Assembly (NCBI RefSeq): GCF_028532725.1
Contig: NZ_JAQKGU010000002.1
Coordinates: 372,001 to 436,000 of the forward strand
From: Desulfovibrio sp. Fe33
GTDB taxonomy: Bacteria > Desulfobacterota > Desulfovibrionia > Desulfovibrionales > Desulfovibrionaceae
Direction: 5' to 3'
Length of the DNA: 64,000 nt
Position 1 is the stretch's first letter. Every line of letters starts with the position of its first letter. Positions 53,027 to 62,172 of this stretch are shown here, one piece after another. A model generated the notes under the pieces. That model was not told the DNA's origin. It saw nothing but the letters and a program-made list of their open reading frames with translations, and did no database searches. A program made the position numbers and the translations under genes.

Positions 53027-55591
53027 ATGCCTCCCGAAAAAAAACCAACGTCGCCAGCGGCTTCGAAGTCCGCTCAGGATATGAAGAACGATCCCGAAGC
53101 CAATCCGGGCGCGCCGTCCGCCGAAGCGGGCAGGGCCAGGGAGGGTAAGTCCGGGGCGCAGCCGACTCGGATGGATACCGGCCCCATGCCGGGCGCGGCG
53201 GGCAGGGAAACCGGGCCCGCGCCGGCCGGGAAGCCCGCGCCGAAGTCCGCTCCGGCCTCCGGCAAGCCCGGAGTAACGGCAGGCAAAAGCGAAAGAAAAG
53301 TCGTTTCCGCCGCCGGGAAACCCCAGTCAGAAGCGGCTCAGGGGGCTCCGGAAGCCTCCGGTAATGCGCCGCAGCCGGGACAGGCGGGCAAGGAAGAGGG
53401 GGCCGCAGGGCCCATGCCCGGGATGCAGCAGCCCACGCGGGTAGAGACGGACGAGCGGCTCACCCCCAAGGACATCGATTTTCAGCCGCCCCTGGTCATC
53501 TGCCTTTCGATCATCAGCCGGTTGCTCGGCAAGCCGGTCTCGTCGGCCACCCTCAAGGCGGGCATTCCCCAAAAGGATAGCGTCATTACTGCGGCCTCAA
53601 TCGTGCGCTCCGCCGAGCGCATCGGCATTTCCGCCAAGACCGTGTACCGCGAGAAGCTTCGCGCCATCACCAAGCTGGTCATGCCGTGCATTCTGTTGTT
53701 GCGCGGCGGCAACGCCTGCGTGTTGCTGGATTCCACCGACACTTCGGCTCGCGTCATCGTGCCGGGCCACGGTATGGACGAGACGGAAATCCCGCTGGCC
53801 AAGCTCGAAGAGGAGTACACCGGGTACGCCATCTTCTGCCATCGCAAATCCAAGCTGGACAAGCGGGCCAGCGAGCTCAAGCTGCTCAAGACCAAACGTT
53901 GGTTCTGGGGCGTCATCGCCAAGTTCTGGCCCATATACAAGCACGTCGTCGGCGCTTCGATCATGACCAACATCATCATCATCGCCTCGCCGCTGTTTGT
54001 GATGAACGTGTACGACCGGGTCATCCCGAACAATGCCGTGGAGACCCTCTGGGCCCTGGCGATCGGTATCGGCATCGCCTACTGCTTCGATTTTCTGCTC
54101 AAGAATCTGCGCAGCTACTTCGTGGATGTGGCCGGGCGCAACGCCGACGTGCTTCTCGGCTCCAAGATCATGAACCACCTCATGTCCGCCCGGCTCGACT
54201 ATATGCCGGAGTCCGCCGGGGCCGTGGCCAACAATATCCGTGAGTTCGAGTCCCTGCGCGAGTTTTTCGGTTCGTCCTCCCTGGTGGCGCTCATCGACCT
54301 GCCGTTTCTCGTCCTGTTCATCTTCGTCATCTACTTCATCGGCGGACCCATCGCCTACCCGATTTTCATAGCCGTGCCCCTGGTCATCCTGGTCGGTGTG
54401 CTCCTTCAGATCCCGTTCCAGCGAATCATCGAGAACCACTACAAGGAATCCACCCAGAAGCACGCGCTCCTGTTCGAGATCGTCCAGGGGCTGGAGACCA
54501 TCAAGACGAGCATGGCCGAGGGCCGTATGCAGGCCCGCTGGGAGAACGTCGTAGGCCTGTCCGCCCATTCCAACAGCCGCGCCAAGACCATGGCCAACAT
54601 CTCCATCACCTTCTCGGTCTTCGTTACCCAGATGGTTTCCGTGGCCGTAATCATCACCGGCGTGTACCTCATCGCCAAGGGCGAACTGACCGTGGGCGGG
54701 CTTATCGCCTGCAACATCCTGTCGGGGCGGTCCATGGCCCCGCTTTCGGCCGTTGCCGGGCTTCTTTCCCGCTTCCAGCAATCGCGCATGGCCCTGAACG
54801 CCTTGGACATGCTCATGGAGATGCCGTCCGAACGGCCGGAGGATAAGGAGACCTTTCATTACGGCGTCATCGAGCCGTCCCTGGCCCTGACCGACGTGTC
54901 CTTCAGCTACCCCGGCACGGACCGCGCCGTGCTTCACGACGTCAACCTCAAGCTCAAGCCGGGCGAGAGGGTGGGCATCGTGGGCCGAACCGGCGCGGGC
55001 AAGAGTACGCTGGGCAAGCTCTGCGTGGGCCTGTATCAGCCGGTGAAGGGCTCGGTGCAGGTGGGCGACATCGACTTGCGCCAGATGGACGTGGCGGACC
55101 TTCGCCGCAAGGTGGGCTACATCTCCCAGGACAGCCTGCTTTTTTACGGCACTCTCAAGGACAACATAGCCTTCGGGCTGCCCGAGGCGGACGACCAGTC
55201 CATCAATGCTGCGGCCGAGATTTCCGGGGTCAACGACTTCGTCCGCGATCATCCCGCAGGCTTCGGCATGATGGTCGGCGAGCGGGGCACGTCCCTTTCC
55301 GGCGGCCAGCGCCAGGCCGTGACCATAGCCCGCGCCATCCTTCCCGATCCGGAAATTCTGATTATGGACGAGCCGTCGAGCAACATGGACAACCAGTCCG
55401 AATACCGTCTCAAGGAACGGCTCAAGAAATACATCGAAGGCAAGACGCTCATCGTCATCACCCATCGCCACTCCATGCTCGACCTCGTGGACCGGCTGGT
55501 AATCATGGATCGCGGCAGGATTGTCGTGGACGGTCCCAAGAAGGCCGTTCTGGACGGGCTGCGGTCTGGTCAAATCAAGGTTTCCATGTGA
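53027..55591 (+). CDS. Type I secretion ABC transporter (LapB/RtxB-like)
   Basis: This about 854-residue protein starts with about 140 disordered residues rich in Pro, Ala, Gly and Lys. A C39-peptidase-like domain without the catalytic cysteine follows (about 150-275, PPLVICLSIISRLLGKPV), then a six-span exporter domain and an ATPase with Walker A GRTGAGKS, signature SLSGGQRQA and Walker B ILIMDEPSS. This layout is that of adhesin exporters such as LapB. It powers secretion of the RTX adhesin and the small substrate encoded at 62-64 kb. The start is uncertain (weak AAGTGA site before 53027). The fusion-protein gene follows 7 bases later. Confidence 0.93.
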   Translation: MPPEKKPTSPAASKSAQDMKNDPEANPGAPSAEAGRAREGKSGAQPTRMDTGPMPGAAGRETGPAPAGKPAPKSAPASGKPGVTAGKSERKVVSAAGKPQSEAAQGAPEASGNAPQPGQAGKEEGAAGPMPGMQQPTRVETDERLTPKDIDFQPPLVICLSIISRLLGKPVSSATLKAGIPQKDSVITAASIVRSAERIGISAKTVYREKLRAITKLVMPCILLLRGGNACVLLDSTDTSARVIVPGHGMDETEIPLAKLEEEYTGYAIFCHRKSKLDKRASELKLLKTKRWFWGVIAKFWPIYKHVVGASIMTNIIIIASPLFVMNVYDRVIPNNAVETLWALAIGIGIAYCFDFLLKNLRSYFVDVAGRNADVLLGSKIMNHLMSARLDYMPESAGAVANNIREFESLREFFGSSSLVALIDLPFLVLFIFVIYFIGGPIAYPIFIAVPLVILVGVLLQIPFQRIIENHYKESTQKHALLFEIVQGLETIKTSMAEGRMQARWENVVGLSAHSNSRAKTMANISITFSVFVTQMVSVAVIITGVYLIAKGELTVGGLIACNILSGRSMAPLSAVAGLLSRFQQSRMALNALDMLMEMPSERPEDKETFHYGVIEPSLALTDVSFSYPGTDRAVLHDVNLKLKPGERVGIVGRTGAGKSTLGKLCVGLYQPVKGSVQVGDIDLRQMDVADLRRKVGYISQDSLLFYGTLKDNIAFGLPEADDQSINAAAEISGVNDFVRDHPAGFGMMVGERGTSLSGGQRQAVTIARAILPDPEILIMDEPSSNMDNQSEYRLKERLKKYIEGKTLIVITHRHSMLDLVDRLVIMDRGRIVVDGPKKAVLDGLRSGQIKVSM

Positions 55592-55598
55592 GGACGAA

Positions 55599-56924
55599 AT
55601 GAGTCGGAAATACGATAGGGAAACGCTGCTGTTCATGAGCGAGGTGGACCAGGCCATGTACGGCAAGGGACACAAGCTCGCCTACCTCATATCCACGGCC
55701 ATCCTGCTGCTGATCGTCTTTTTCATCGTCTGGGCGAAGCTGGCCATGCTCGACGAGCGGACCCGCGGGTTCGGCCGGGTTATCCCGTCCCAGCGCATCC
55801 AGGAGATTCAGAACCTGGAGGGCGGCATCATGAACGAGCTCTTCGTCCGGGAGGGCCAGACCGTGGAGAAGGGCGACATCCTCTGCCGCCTTTCCAACGA
55901 GCAGGCGGCCAGCTTTTACCGCGACGCCTACAGCAAGGCTCAGGAGCATAGGGTGGCCATCGCCAGGCTCACCGCCGAGGCCAACGGAACCGAGCCGATT
56001 TTCCCCAAGGAAGTGATCGAGAAGGACCCTCAGTTGATCGAGGACCAGAAGCGCATCTTCAAGGCCCAGCGCGACAAGCTGAACATCGAAATCAGCCTGC
56101 TTGAAGACCAGTACCTGCAACGCGAGCAGGAAGTGAACGAGATGATCGCCCGCCGCAACCAGCTCAAGCAGAGCCTGGACGTGGCCGAGAAGCAGCGCAA
56201 CATCGCCAAGCCTCTGGTGGAGAAGCAGATTCATTCGGAGCTCGACTACCTGCGCCTGGAGCAGACCGTGGTCCAGTTGCGCGGCGACATGCAGGCGATC
56301 GCGCTGGGCATTCCCCGCGTACGGCGGGCCGCCAAGGAGGCCCACGGCCGTATCGAACAGGCCAAGGCCGAATACCGCACCAAGGCGTTGGAGGAGATCA
56401 ACACCCGCAGGCAGGAACTCAACTCCATCCTTGAGAATCTGAGCTCCGGTCAGGACCGGGTGACGCGTACGGACGTCCGTTCGCCGGTCAGGGGCGTGGT
56501 CAAGCACATCATGATAAACACCATCGGCGGCGTGGTCCGGCCCGGCCAGTCCATCATGGAGGTCGTGCCTCTTGACGACACCTTGCTTATCGAAGCGGAG
56601 GTCAAGCCTTCGGATATAGCCTTCCTGCACCCCGGCCAGAAGGCCATGGTAAAGATCACGGCCTACGACTTTTCCATCTACGGCGGACTGGTCGGCGAGG
56701 TCGAGAATATTTCGGCGGACACCATCGAGGATGAAAAGGGCGAGAGCCATTATCTGGTCAAGGTGCGGACCAAGGAGAACGCCATCACCTACCGGAATCA
56801 GCATTTGCCCATCATTCCGGGGATGACCGCGAGCGTGGATATTCTGACCGGGCAGAAGTCCGTGCTGGATTATCTGCTCAAGCCCCTGCTCAAGGCGAAG
56901 CAGAACGCGCTCAGAGAACGATGA
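55599..56924 (+). CDS. Type I secretion membrane fusion protein (HlyD/LapC-like)
   Basis: This 441-residue protein has one membrane span at about residues 28-50, then a biotinyl-lipoyl-like half motif (IQEIQNLEGGIMNELFVREGQTVEKGD). A long coiled coil of about 200 residues follows (EAEKQ-like heptads, EKQRNIAKPLVEKQIHSELDYL), then the second lipoyl half (VRSPVRGVVKHI) and a beta-barrel end. This is the HlyD adaptor layout linking the inner-membrane exporter to TolC. The start follows GAGGA. It lies in one operon with the exporter upstream and the LapG-like protease 7 bases downstream. Confidence 0.93.
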   Translation: MSRKYDRETLLFMSEVDQAMYGKGHKLAYLISTAILLLIVFFIVWAKLAMLDERTRGFGRVIPSQRIQEIQNLEGGIMNELFVREGQTVEKGDILCRLSNEQAASFYRDAYSKAQEHRVAIARLTAEANGTEPIFPKEVIEKDPQLIEDQKRIFKAQRDKLNIEISLLEDQYLQREQEVNEMIARRNQLKQSLDVAEKQRNIAKPLVEKQIHSELDYLRLEQTVVQLRGDMQAIALGIPRVRRAAKEAHGRIEQAKAEYRTKALEEINTRRQELNSILENLSSGQDRVTRTDVRSPVRGVVKHIMINTIGGVVRPGQSIMEVVPLDDTLLIEAEVKPSDIAFLHPGQKAMVKITAYDFSIYGGLVGEVENISADTIEDEKGESHYLVKVRTKENAITYRNQHLPIIPGMTASVDILTGQKSVLDYLLKPLLKAKQNALRER

Positions 56925-56931
56925 GGAGTGA

Positions 56932-57627
56932 ATGAGGCCGGTGCGGGGGATATACTCGGCGTTGGCGGTCGCGCTTTGCGCGGCCTGTCTCGCGTCAATC
57001 CTTGTCCGGCCTGCGGACGCCCTGGCGGCCGACCCCGGCAAACGCCAATTGTTCGGGACCATGGAGTTCAAGGGCAAGTTGCAGAAGCTGCCCAAGTGGA
57101 CGCGCGTGCTCGACAAAATGAAGGCATGGAAGGGGTACTTCAACGACGACCAAACGTCTGGCCATCCGTCCAAGAAGGCCTGGACGACCCTCAAGGCGCA
57201 GGTCGGCGACAAATCCGAGATGGATCGGCTCAAGGCCGTGACCAAATTCTTCAACAAATGGCCGTACCGGTTGGACAAGACCAACTGGGGGGTTAGCGAG
57301 TACTGGGCGACGCCCTGGGAATTCCTCAAAAAATCAGGTGATTGCGAGGACTACTCGATAGCCAAGTTCTATGCCCTCGAAGAGCTTGGCTTTACCGGCG
57401 ATCAGTTGCGCATCGTGGCCGTCCGGGATTCCATTCGGGGCATCGGCCACGCTGTCCTGGCGGTTTACGCCTCGGACGACATCTATATCCTAGACAATCA
57501 GACCGATATGGTCCTGTCCCATTCGCGGTACAGGCATTACGTCCCGCAGTACTCGGTGAACGAGAAGTACCGCTGGATGCACGTGGCTCCCAAGAAACGG
57601 ACCGCGTATGAAAAGGCGAAGAATTAA
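56932..57627 (+). CDS. LapG-like periplasmic cysteine protease
   Basis: This 231-residue protein has a signal peptide (residues 1-31) and the bacterial transglutaminase-like cysteine proteinase fold, with catalytic Cys138 (SGDCEDYS), His173 (GIGHAVLAV) and Asp188 (YILDNQ). Spacing is almost identical to that of Pseudomonas LapG. In that system LapG cuts the surface adhesin near its N-terminus to release biofilm cells unless it is sequestered by LapD. GAGGAG precedes the ATG. It is third in the operon; the next gene encodes a candidate c-di-GMP-linked receptor. The adhesin cleavage site lies outside the window. Confidence 0.92.
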   Translation: MRPVRGIYSALAVALCAACLASILVRPADALAADPGKRQLFGTMEFKGKLQKLPKWTRVLDKMKAWKGYFNDDQTSGHPSKKAWTTLKAQVGDKSEMDRLKAVTKFFNKWPYRLDKTNWGVSEYWATPWEFLKKSGDCEDYSIAKFYALEELGFTGDQLRIVAVRDSIRGIGHAVLAVYASDDIYILDNQTDMVLSHSRYRHYVPQYSVNEKYRWMHVAPKKRTAYEKAKN

Positions 57628-57668
57628 GGCCCGCCCCGTGGGGGCCATAAACCAGATGGAGAATGGAA

Positions 57669-59771
57669 ATGTCTGAACACCTTATCAAGACCGCCGAGGT
57701 CCCCAAGCCTGTCGGGACGACCGGTCAGGGCGCCAGAATCGGCGTGGTCCTGGCCGTCGTGCTGCTCCTTTCGGCGGGCATCGTTCTGCTCGCCGCCCAG
57801 GCGGTGCGGGACAGGAAGGCCGAGGTGCTGGAGCATCAGCAGAAGCGGTTCGAACTGTTGACGCAGGGGCGAACCGAAGTCATCGCTTCCTGGCTTGAGA
57901 ACCTGTCCCGCCAGGGCGACCGGCTTATCAAGTCCGACCTTTTCCGGCTGTATGCCGCCGAAGTGGACACCTACGCGGGCGACCTGTCCAACCTCTTCGG
58001 GACCTTGCATTCCAATCGGGCGACGGAAGACGGCGACGCCGCCACCCTGACCGAGCAACTGCCCATGATGGAGAACACGCTTCGCGAGTTTTCCACCTAC
58101 TCGGGCTTCCTCAACGCCCGCATCCTCAGTCGGCAGGGCGAAGCGTACATCGCCACCGACGGGTATCTGCCGCCCATGAACCAAGAGCAGATAGCCCTGG
58201 CCTCGGCCGCCATCAAGGCGAACGGGCCGCAGTATTCCTCGGTGCGGAAGACCGCCCAAGGTGTAGAGATGGACGTTTTCGTGCCCATCTACCCGCCCGA
58301 GGCGGTGGGCCGTACCGACGGGAATTCCGATCGGGCCGCCGTGGGCGTGCTCATGATGACCCGGCAGGTGTCGGGCAAGATCACCGAGCTGCTGTCCAAT
58401 TCACCCTTGGCCGCCGCGGGCGAGAAAACCCGGCTCATGCAGAAGAGCGGGTCTCTTTTCCGGGAGATAGCCCCCTGGACCGCCGACGGGTTCACGGACG
58501 TCTCCTTTCCCGTGGAGATCGACGAGACCGGGCACATCCCCTTCGGCGTCAGGCCGAGCATCGCGAACGACGACACCAAGGTATACTCCCTTGGGGTGCG
58601 CATCCCCGGGCCCGCCTGGTGGCTGGTCCAGGAGATCAGCTACGACGCGGCCATGCGACCCATCGTGGAGTATGAGCGCACGGTCTACATCGTCGCCGGG
58701 CTTGGCATCCTGACCGCGCTGCTCATCGCCGGGCTGGCATGGTGGATTCTTACCGGCGTGCAGAGTCAGCGCGTGGCCAAGCAGTTCCGGGCCCTGGCAA
58801 CGCAGATCGAAGAGCAGAAGCTGTTCATCGATTCGGTCAACGCGAATATCGAAGAGTTCATCGTCCTCAAGGACCTCAACGGCAAGTTTACGTATGTCAA
58901 CGAGGCCTTCGCCGCAGCGGCGGGGCGCCCCCGGGAGGAACTTCTCGGCATGGACACCGCGGCCGTCTTCGGCTTCGATACGGCCAAGCGGCTTGAGTCC
59001 ATCGACGAAATGGTTCTCGGCGAGAAACGCAAAATGACCGTCAACGAGCCTATTTTCATCCGTTCCCGACGGCATCTGTTCCAGGTGGCCAAGTCCCCGT
59101 ACCTCTGCGCGGACGGCTCCTGCCAGGGGATCGTCGAGGTGTATCGCGACATGACGGAGTTCGTGGCCGTGCAGGAGAAGAACAAGCGGCTCGTCAGGAA
59201 CGCCATGGAGGCCCTGGGTTCCACCATCAAGGCTGCCGACCCGTACTTGGGCGGGCATACCAAGCTTCTGGCCGGGCTGGCCGTGGAAGTGGCCAAGGCC
59301 ATGCATCTCTCCGCGCTTGAAGTCGCCGAGATAGAGACCGCCGCCAACCTGTCCCAGATCGGCAAGATGTTCGTGCCCAACGAGATTCTGACCAAGCCGG
59401 GCAAGCTTACTCCCGAGGAAAAGGGCGTCATGGAAAAGCATGTGGAATACGCCTACCGCATCCTCAAGGACATCGACATCGACGAGAGCGTGCTCATGGC
59501 CATCTATCAGATGAACGAGCGGCTCGACGGTTCGGGGTATCCTAAGAAACTCAAGGACGGCGAGATACTCATGCTTGCCCGCATCCTTGCGGTTCTCAAC
59601 GTGTTCTGCGCCATGATCCGTCCGCGCTCCTATCGCGGTGCGGAGGAACCGGCGCAGGCCCTGAACATCCTGTCCGGCGACGTAGGCAAGTTCGACCCCG
59701 AAGTGGTCGCCGCGCTGGCCGATGTCATCCATACTCCCACCGGCGAGAAGCTTCTGGCTGACAAGGAATGA
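57669..59771 (+). CDS. Cache-PAS protein with degenerate HD-GYP domain, candidate LapD replacement
   Basis: This 700-residue protein starts at ATG 57669 (GGAG 7 bases upstream; another ATG at 57663). Membrane spans lie at about 23-45 and 339-361 around a large periplasmic Cache-like sensor, with a PAS domain at about 385-500 and an HD-GYP-like domain at about 505-700. The catalytic HD pair is replaced (AANLSQIGKMF, where HDIGK is expected) and the HHE before DGSGYP reads MNE, so phosphodiesterase activity is unlikely, while the GSGYP segment persists. It could bind c-di-GMP and signal to LapG through its periplasmic domain. No GGDEF or EAL domain is present, unlike true LapD. Confidence 0.82.
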   Translation: MSEHLIKTAEVPKPVGTTGQGARIGVVLAVVLLLSAGIVLLAAQAVRDRKAEVLEHQQKRFELLTQGRTEVIASWLENLSRQGDRLIKSDLFRLYAAEVDTYAGDLSNLFGTLHSNRATEDGDAATLTEQLPMMENTLREFSTYSGFLNARILSRQGEAYIATDGYLPPMNQEQIALASAAIKANGPQYSSVRKTAQGVEMDVFVPIYPPEAVGRTDGNSDRAAVGVLMMTRQVSGKITELLSNSPLAAAGEKTRLMQKSGSLFREIAPWTADGFTDVSFPVEIDETGHIPFGVRPSIANDDTKVYSLGVRIPGPAWWLVQEISYDAAMRPIVEYERTVYIVAGLGILTALLIAGLAWWILTGVQSQRVAKQFRALATQIEEQKLFIDSVNANIEEFIVLKDLNGKFTYVNEAFAAAAGRPREELLGMDTAAVFGFDTAKRLESIDEMVLGEKRKMTVNEPIFIRSRRHLFQVAKSPYLCADGSCQGIVEVYRDMTEFVAVQEKNKRLVRNAMEALGSTIKAADPYLGGHTKLLAGLAVEVAKAMHLSALEVAEIETAANLSQIGKMFVPNEILTKPGKLTPEEKGVMEKHVEYAYRILKDIDIDESVLMAIYQMNERLDGSGYPKKLKDGEILMLARILAVLNVFCAMIRPRSYRGAEEPAQALNILSGDVGKFDPEVVAALADVIHTPTGEKLLADKE

Positions 59772-59795
59772 TCCACGCTCCATCTGGTTTCCCAA

Positions 59796-59828
59796 AGGCC
59801 CCGGCGCATACCGCCGGGGCCTTTTTTC
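59796..59828 (+). terminator. Terminator of the secretion operon
   Basis: AGGCCCCGGC pairs perfectly with GCCGGGGCCT across a seven-base loop, followed by TTTTTT. Confidence 0.9.
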
Positions 59829-59860
59829 GTGGATTATCCCTATAACTCCTCAAGCTGAAA

Positions 59861-59902
59861 ACGGCGTTTCAAACCGCTTCGCGGCAAAGTCGGGTGATTC
59901 CG
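59861..59902 (-). repeat. Palindromic intergenic repeat, inverted copy C
   Basis: The core CCGCTTCGCGGCAA-(N)2-GTCGGGTGATT is the reverse complement of copy B, 375 bases to the right, with few differences. Confidence 0.65.
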
Positions 59903-60248
59903 TGTTGCCCCCGTCTCGATATCGCCCCCTGGGACGTCGGGCAATCAGGCGTTCGAACCCGCAACTATGCGGACTTGTCCAAGACCTTGTACGAGGTTTC
60001 GCGTCCCGAGTATGCGCCTTCGGGGCAACTTCTTTCCAGGTAATGATGTCCAAACGCGAGAGAGGAACTGAGCATTGTACTATTGGGGCGGGCCTGCTTT
60101 CGGCCGCACGCGGGGGCTATGTGCCGGAAGCTTCGCGCGTACTTGACCGTCTCTTGCCCAAAGAACAGCCCCTACCAGCATATCTTCCGTTTCCACGTCA
60201 GAACGCCGCAGAGTTAAAAGGCCCGCGCCGAAGGCGCATGTATGGGAT

Positions 60249-60339
60249 GCAAGGGTGTGAACCCTTGCCCGCCGGAGGCGAAATCACCCGACAATTGCCG
60301 CGAAGCGGCTTTCAACACCTGATTTCCCCATTCAGGGAA
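60249..60339 (+). repeat. Palindromic intergenic repeat, copy B with adjoining hairpin
   Basis: It contains hairpin GCAAGGGT/ACCCTTGC (60249-60268), CCGCCGGAGGCG, AATCACCCGACAATTG, CCGCGAAGCGG, and an ACACCT...CAGGGAA tail. The same order recurs, diverged, in copy A at 16382-16513. Confidence 0.65.
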
Positions 60340-60356
60340 CAACGAATAATTTCCAA

Positions 60357-60388
60357 TAAAAAAGGGCGCAGCCAATACGGCTGCGCCC
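60357..60388 (-). terminator. Terminator of the tolC gene
   Basis: On the minus strand GGGCGCAGCC pairs with GGCTGCGCCC over a five-base loop, followed by TTTTTTATT. Confidence 0.85.
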
Positions 60389-60419
60389 CTTGCAGGCTGT
60401 TTTCGCGGTTGATCGCTGA

Positions 60420-61757
60420 CTAGTTGGAAGCCGCCATGGGCATTTCTTCGTAGGTGTTGGAGGCGATTTCCAGGGTCTTCATGAGCTGGCCTTCGAGGGC
60501 CAGGAATTTGTAGACCGTAAAGTCGCGGTTCATGGTCGCGGTTTCGAGCTGTACACGGTTGGTGAACACCTCGTTGGTGGCGTCGAGCAGGTCGAGCAGG
60601 GAACGCTGTCCCACGTTGAACTGCATCAGGTACAGGTCCAGGGATTCGAGGCTGTATTGGAGGGCTTCCTGGTACTTCTCGATCTGGTTCAGGCTGGACT
60701 GGTAGTCGGCCCAGGTCGAAGCGACCTGGCGGATGACGTCGTCCGTGGTGTCCTGGAGGTTGTTCTGCGCCTCGCGGACACGGGCCGTGGCGGTGCGGAT
60801 GTCGTTGTAGTCGCTGGTGCCGTTGAAGATGTTCCAACGGGCGCGCAGCATGGCCTTGTTGTCCTGGACCCAGGAGTCCACGCCGTCGAGATTGTCGGTG
60901 TGGCGGGAGGACAGATAGGCGTCGACGGTCGGATACATGGTCGATTCGAGCTGGCCCTTGGTCTGTTCGGCCACTTCGATTTCAGCCTTGTACACGGCGA
61001 TCTTGGGGTTGTTTTCCAAGGCGATTTCCAGAATCTGGTCGGCCTTGGCGGGGATGTAGTTCGGCAGGTACTCGGGCTTGGCCAGAGAGGTCGGGGCCGT
61101 GCCCACGGTGCGGATGTATTCGGCCTCGGCGGAACGGAGTTCGCCGGTGTATGTGACCAGGGTGGTCTCGGCGCGCGCGACGCGGCCCTTGGCCTGCATT
61201 TCGTCGGCGCGGTTGCCTGCACCGCCCTGGACCCGTTCGGAAATGGAGTCGAGCAGGTGCTGGTGGGCGGCGATGTTGTCTTCGGCCAAGTTTATCAGCT
61301 TGCGCAGGCGGACTACGTCAACATGGGCGCGGACGGCGTCCAGGCCCACGGTTTCAACGTTGTCCACCAGGCGGCCTTCGGCCGAGGTCAGGCGGGCGCC
61401 TTCACGCTTGTAGTCGTGCCAGCGGTCGAAGCCGTCAAAGATGGGTTGGGTCAGGGTCGCCTGGAATTCCGTCGCATTACGCCAATGTTCATCGGTGTCG
61501 ACGCTGCGGGTGGCGGCGCTGCTGTATTGCTGTGTTCCATATTCCCCCGTCAGGTCGAGGGACGGGAAGAAGCGGCCGAGAGCGGAAAGCTTCGCTTTGG
61601 CCACGGCGTCTTTGTTGTTCAGGAGAGACTTGATTTGCGGGTGCTGCTTGACCGCTGTGACGACGCTGTCCTTGAGCGACATGGTGCCGTTGTCGGCGAA
61701 GGCCGGAACGGACAACGCCAGCGATAGAATGAGAACCGCGATAAGTTGTTTTTTCAT
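60420..61757 (-). CDS. TolC-family outer-membrane channel of the adhesin exporter
   Basis: This 445-residue outer-membrane efflux protein starts at ATG 61755-61757 (GAGG 7 bases upstream; an in-frame ATG four codons earlier has no such site). It has a signal peptide (MKKQLIAVLILSLALSVPAFA) and two repeats of the TolC fold (LKDSVVTAVKQHPQIKSL in the first, LEIALENNPKIAVYKAEIEV in the second). Long helices rich in Ala, Gln and Glu follow, with the conserved NVGQRSLLDLLDATNEVF near the C-terminus. It is LapE-like and completes the type I secretion machine encoded at 53-57 kb. It is transcribed toward that operon from its own promoter. Confidence 0.92.
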   Translation of the reverse strand: MKKQLIAVLILSLALSVPAFADNGTMSLKDSVVTAVKQHPQIKSLLNNKDAVAKAKLSALGRFFPSLDLTGEYGTQQYSSAATRSVDTDEHWRNATEFQATLTQPIFDGFDRWHDYKREGARLTSAEGRLVDNVETVGLDAVRAHVDVVRLRKLINLAEDNIAAHQHLLDSISERVQGGAGNRADEMQAKGRVARAETTLVTYTGELRSAEAEYIRTVGTAPTSLAKPEYLPNYIPAKADQILEIALENNPKIAVYKAEIEVAEQTKGQLESTMYPTVDAYLSSRHTDNLDGVDSWVQDNKAMLRARWNIFNGTSDYNDIRTATARVREAQNNLQDTTDDVIRQVASTWADYQSSLNQIEKYQEALQYSLESLDLYLMQFNVGQRSLLDLLDATNEVFTNRVQLETATMNRDFTVYKFLALEGQLMKTLEIASNTYEEMPMAASN

Positions 61758-61796
61758 ATAGAGCCTCATGGTTACACGAATTGCTTAATTTTTTTT

Positions 61797-61825
61797 CTTA
61801 TAGCCTGGTGAATAAGTAGGGTCAA
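61797..61825 (-). promoter_or_regulatory. Sigma-70 promoter of the tolC gene
   Basis: On the minus strand TTGACC and TATAAG are separated by 17 bases, about 40 bases before the ATG. Confidence 0.7.
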
Positions 61826-61832
61826 GGAAGAT

Positions 61833-61854
61833 TGGTTTCAATTATAAGAAACCA
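61833..61854. promoter_or_regulatory. Candidate operator upstream of the tolC promoter
   Basis: A perfect inverted repeat, TGGTTTC-N8-GAAACCA, ends 8 bases upstream of the -35 box. The position fits an activator or repressor site. Confidence 0.45.
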
Positions 61855-62172
61855 TACTTCTGAAAGGAAACAAGAATGTTAGTATAATAGGCATGTTCCG
61901 GATATCCGATTTCATCCGCGCTGGTTGGGGTGAATCGAGCCCGTCGTTCGGATGAAACCGGGCAGCCTCTGCGTTTGATTGTTGTCCGGCAAGCCCGAAA
62001 TAGGTCGGGGCGGATTGTTTCACCGGTTTGCGTAAGTGATTTTGATGACGGCCTGGTCGGCTTGCGTGAGGCCTATGGGCGACGTTGTTTCCCTGTGAAC
62101 GTAATTCTCGGATAGTCCTGGTCGTTTCCATCCCTATCCCCTGTCGGATACTGTTTTTTCGCGGCGGCGGCC
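61855..62172. other. Non-coding stretch between tolC promoter and small substrate gene
   Basis: No gene with a convincing ribosome site or family resemblance was found on either strand here, although short frames of 60-97 codons are open. No clear terminator for the leftward gene ending at 62173 was seen. Confidence 0.4.

Larger units (their letters stand above)
59772..60419. other. Intergenic region with inverted repeats
   Basis: These 648 bases between convergent genes contain two terminators and an inverted pair of the palindromic repeat (59861-59902 and 60277-60319). An about 375-base interior has an open frame but no ribosome site or recognisable protein. A perfect hairpin GCAAGGGT/ACCCTTGC lies at 60249-60268. 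It may be a small non-autonomous element or decayed DNA. Confidence 0.5.

Noticed and set aside
53597..55675. 692-codon open frame on the minus strand
   Set aside because: It is antisense to the type I secretion ABC transporter and shows no family features or ribosome site.
59940..60020. tRNA-like GTTCGAACC sequence
   Set aside because: The bases around the TTCGAAC do not pair as a T-arm on either strand and no acceptor stem or anticodon arm can be drawn.
61838..62131. 97-codon minus-strand ORF upstream of tolC
   Set aside because: It overlaps the tolC operator region, has an Arg/His-rich composition and no family resemblance.
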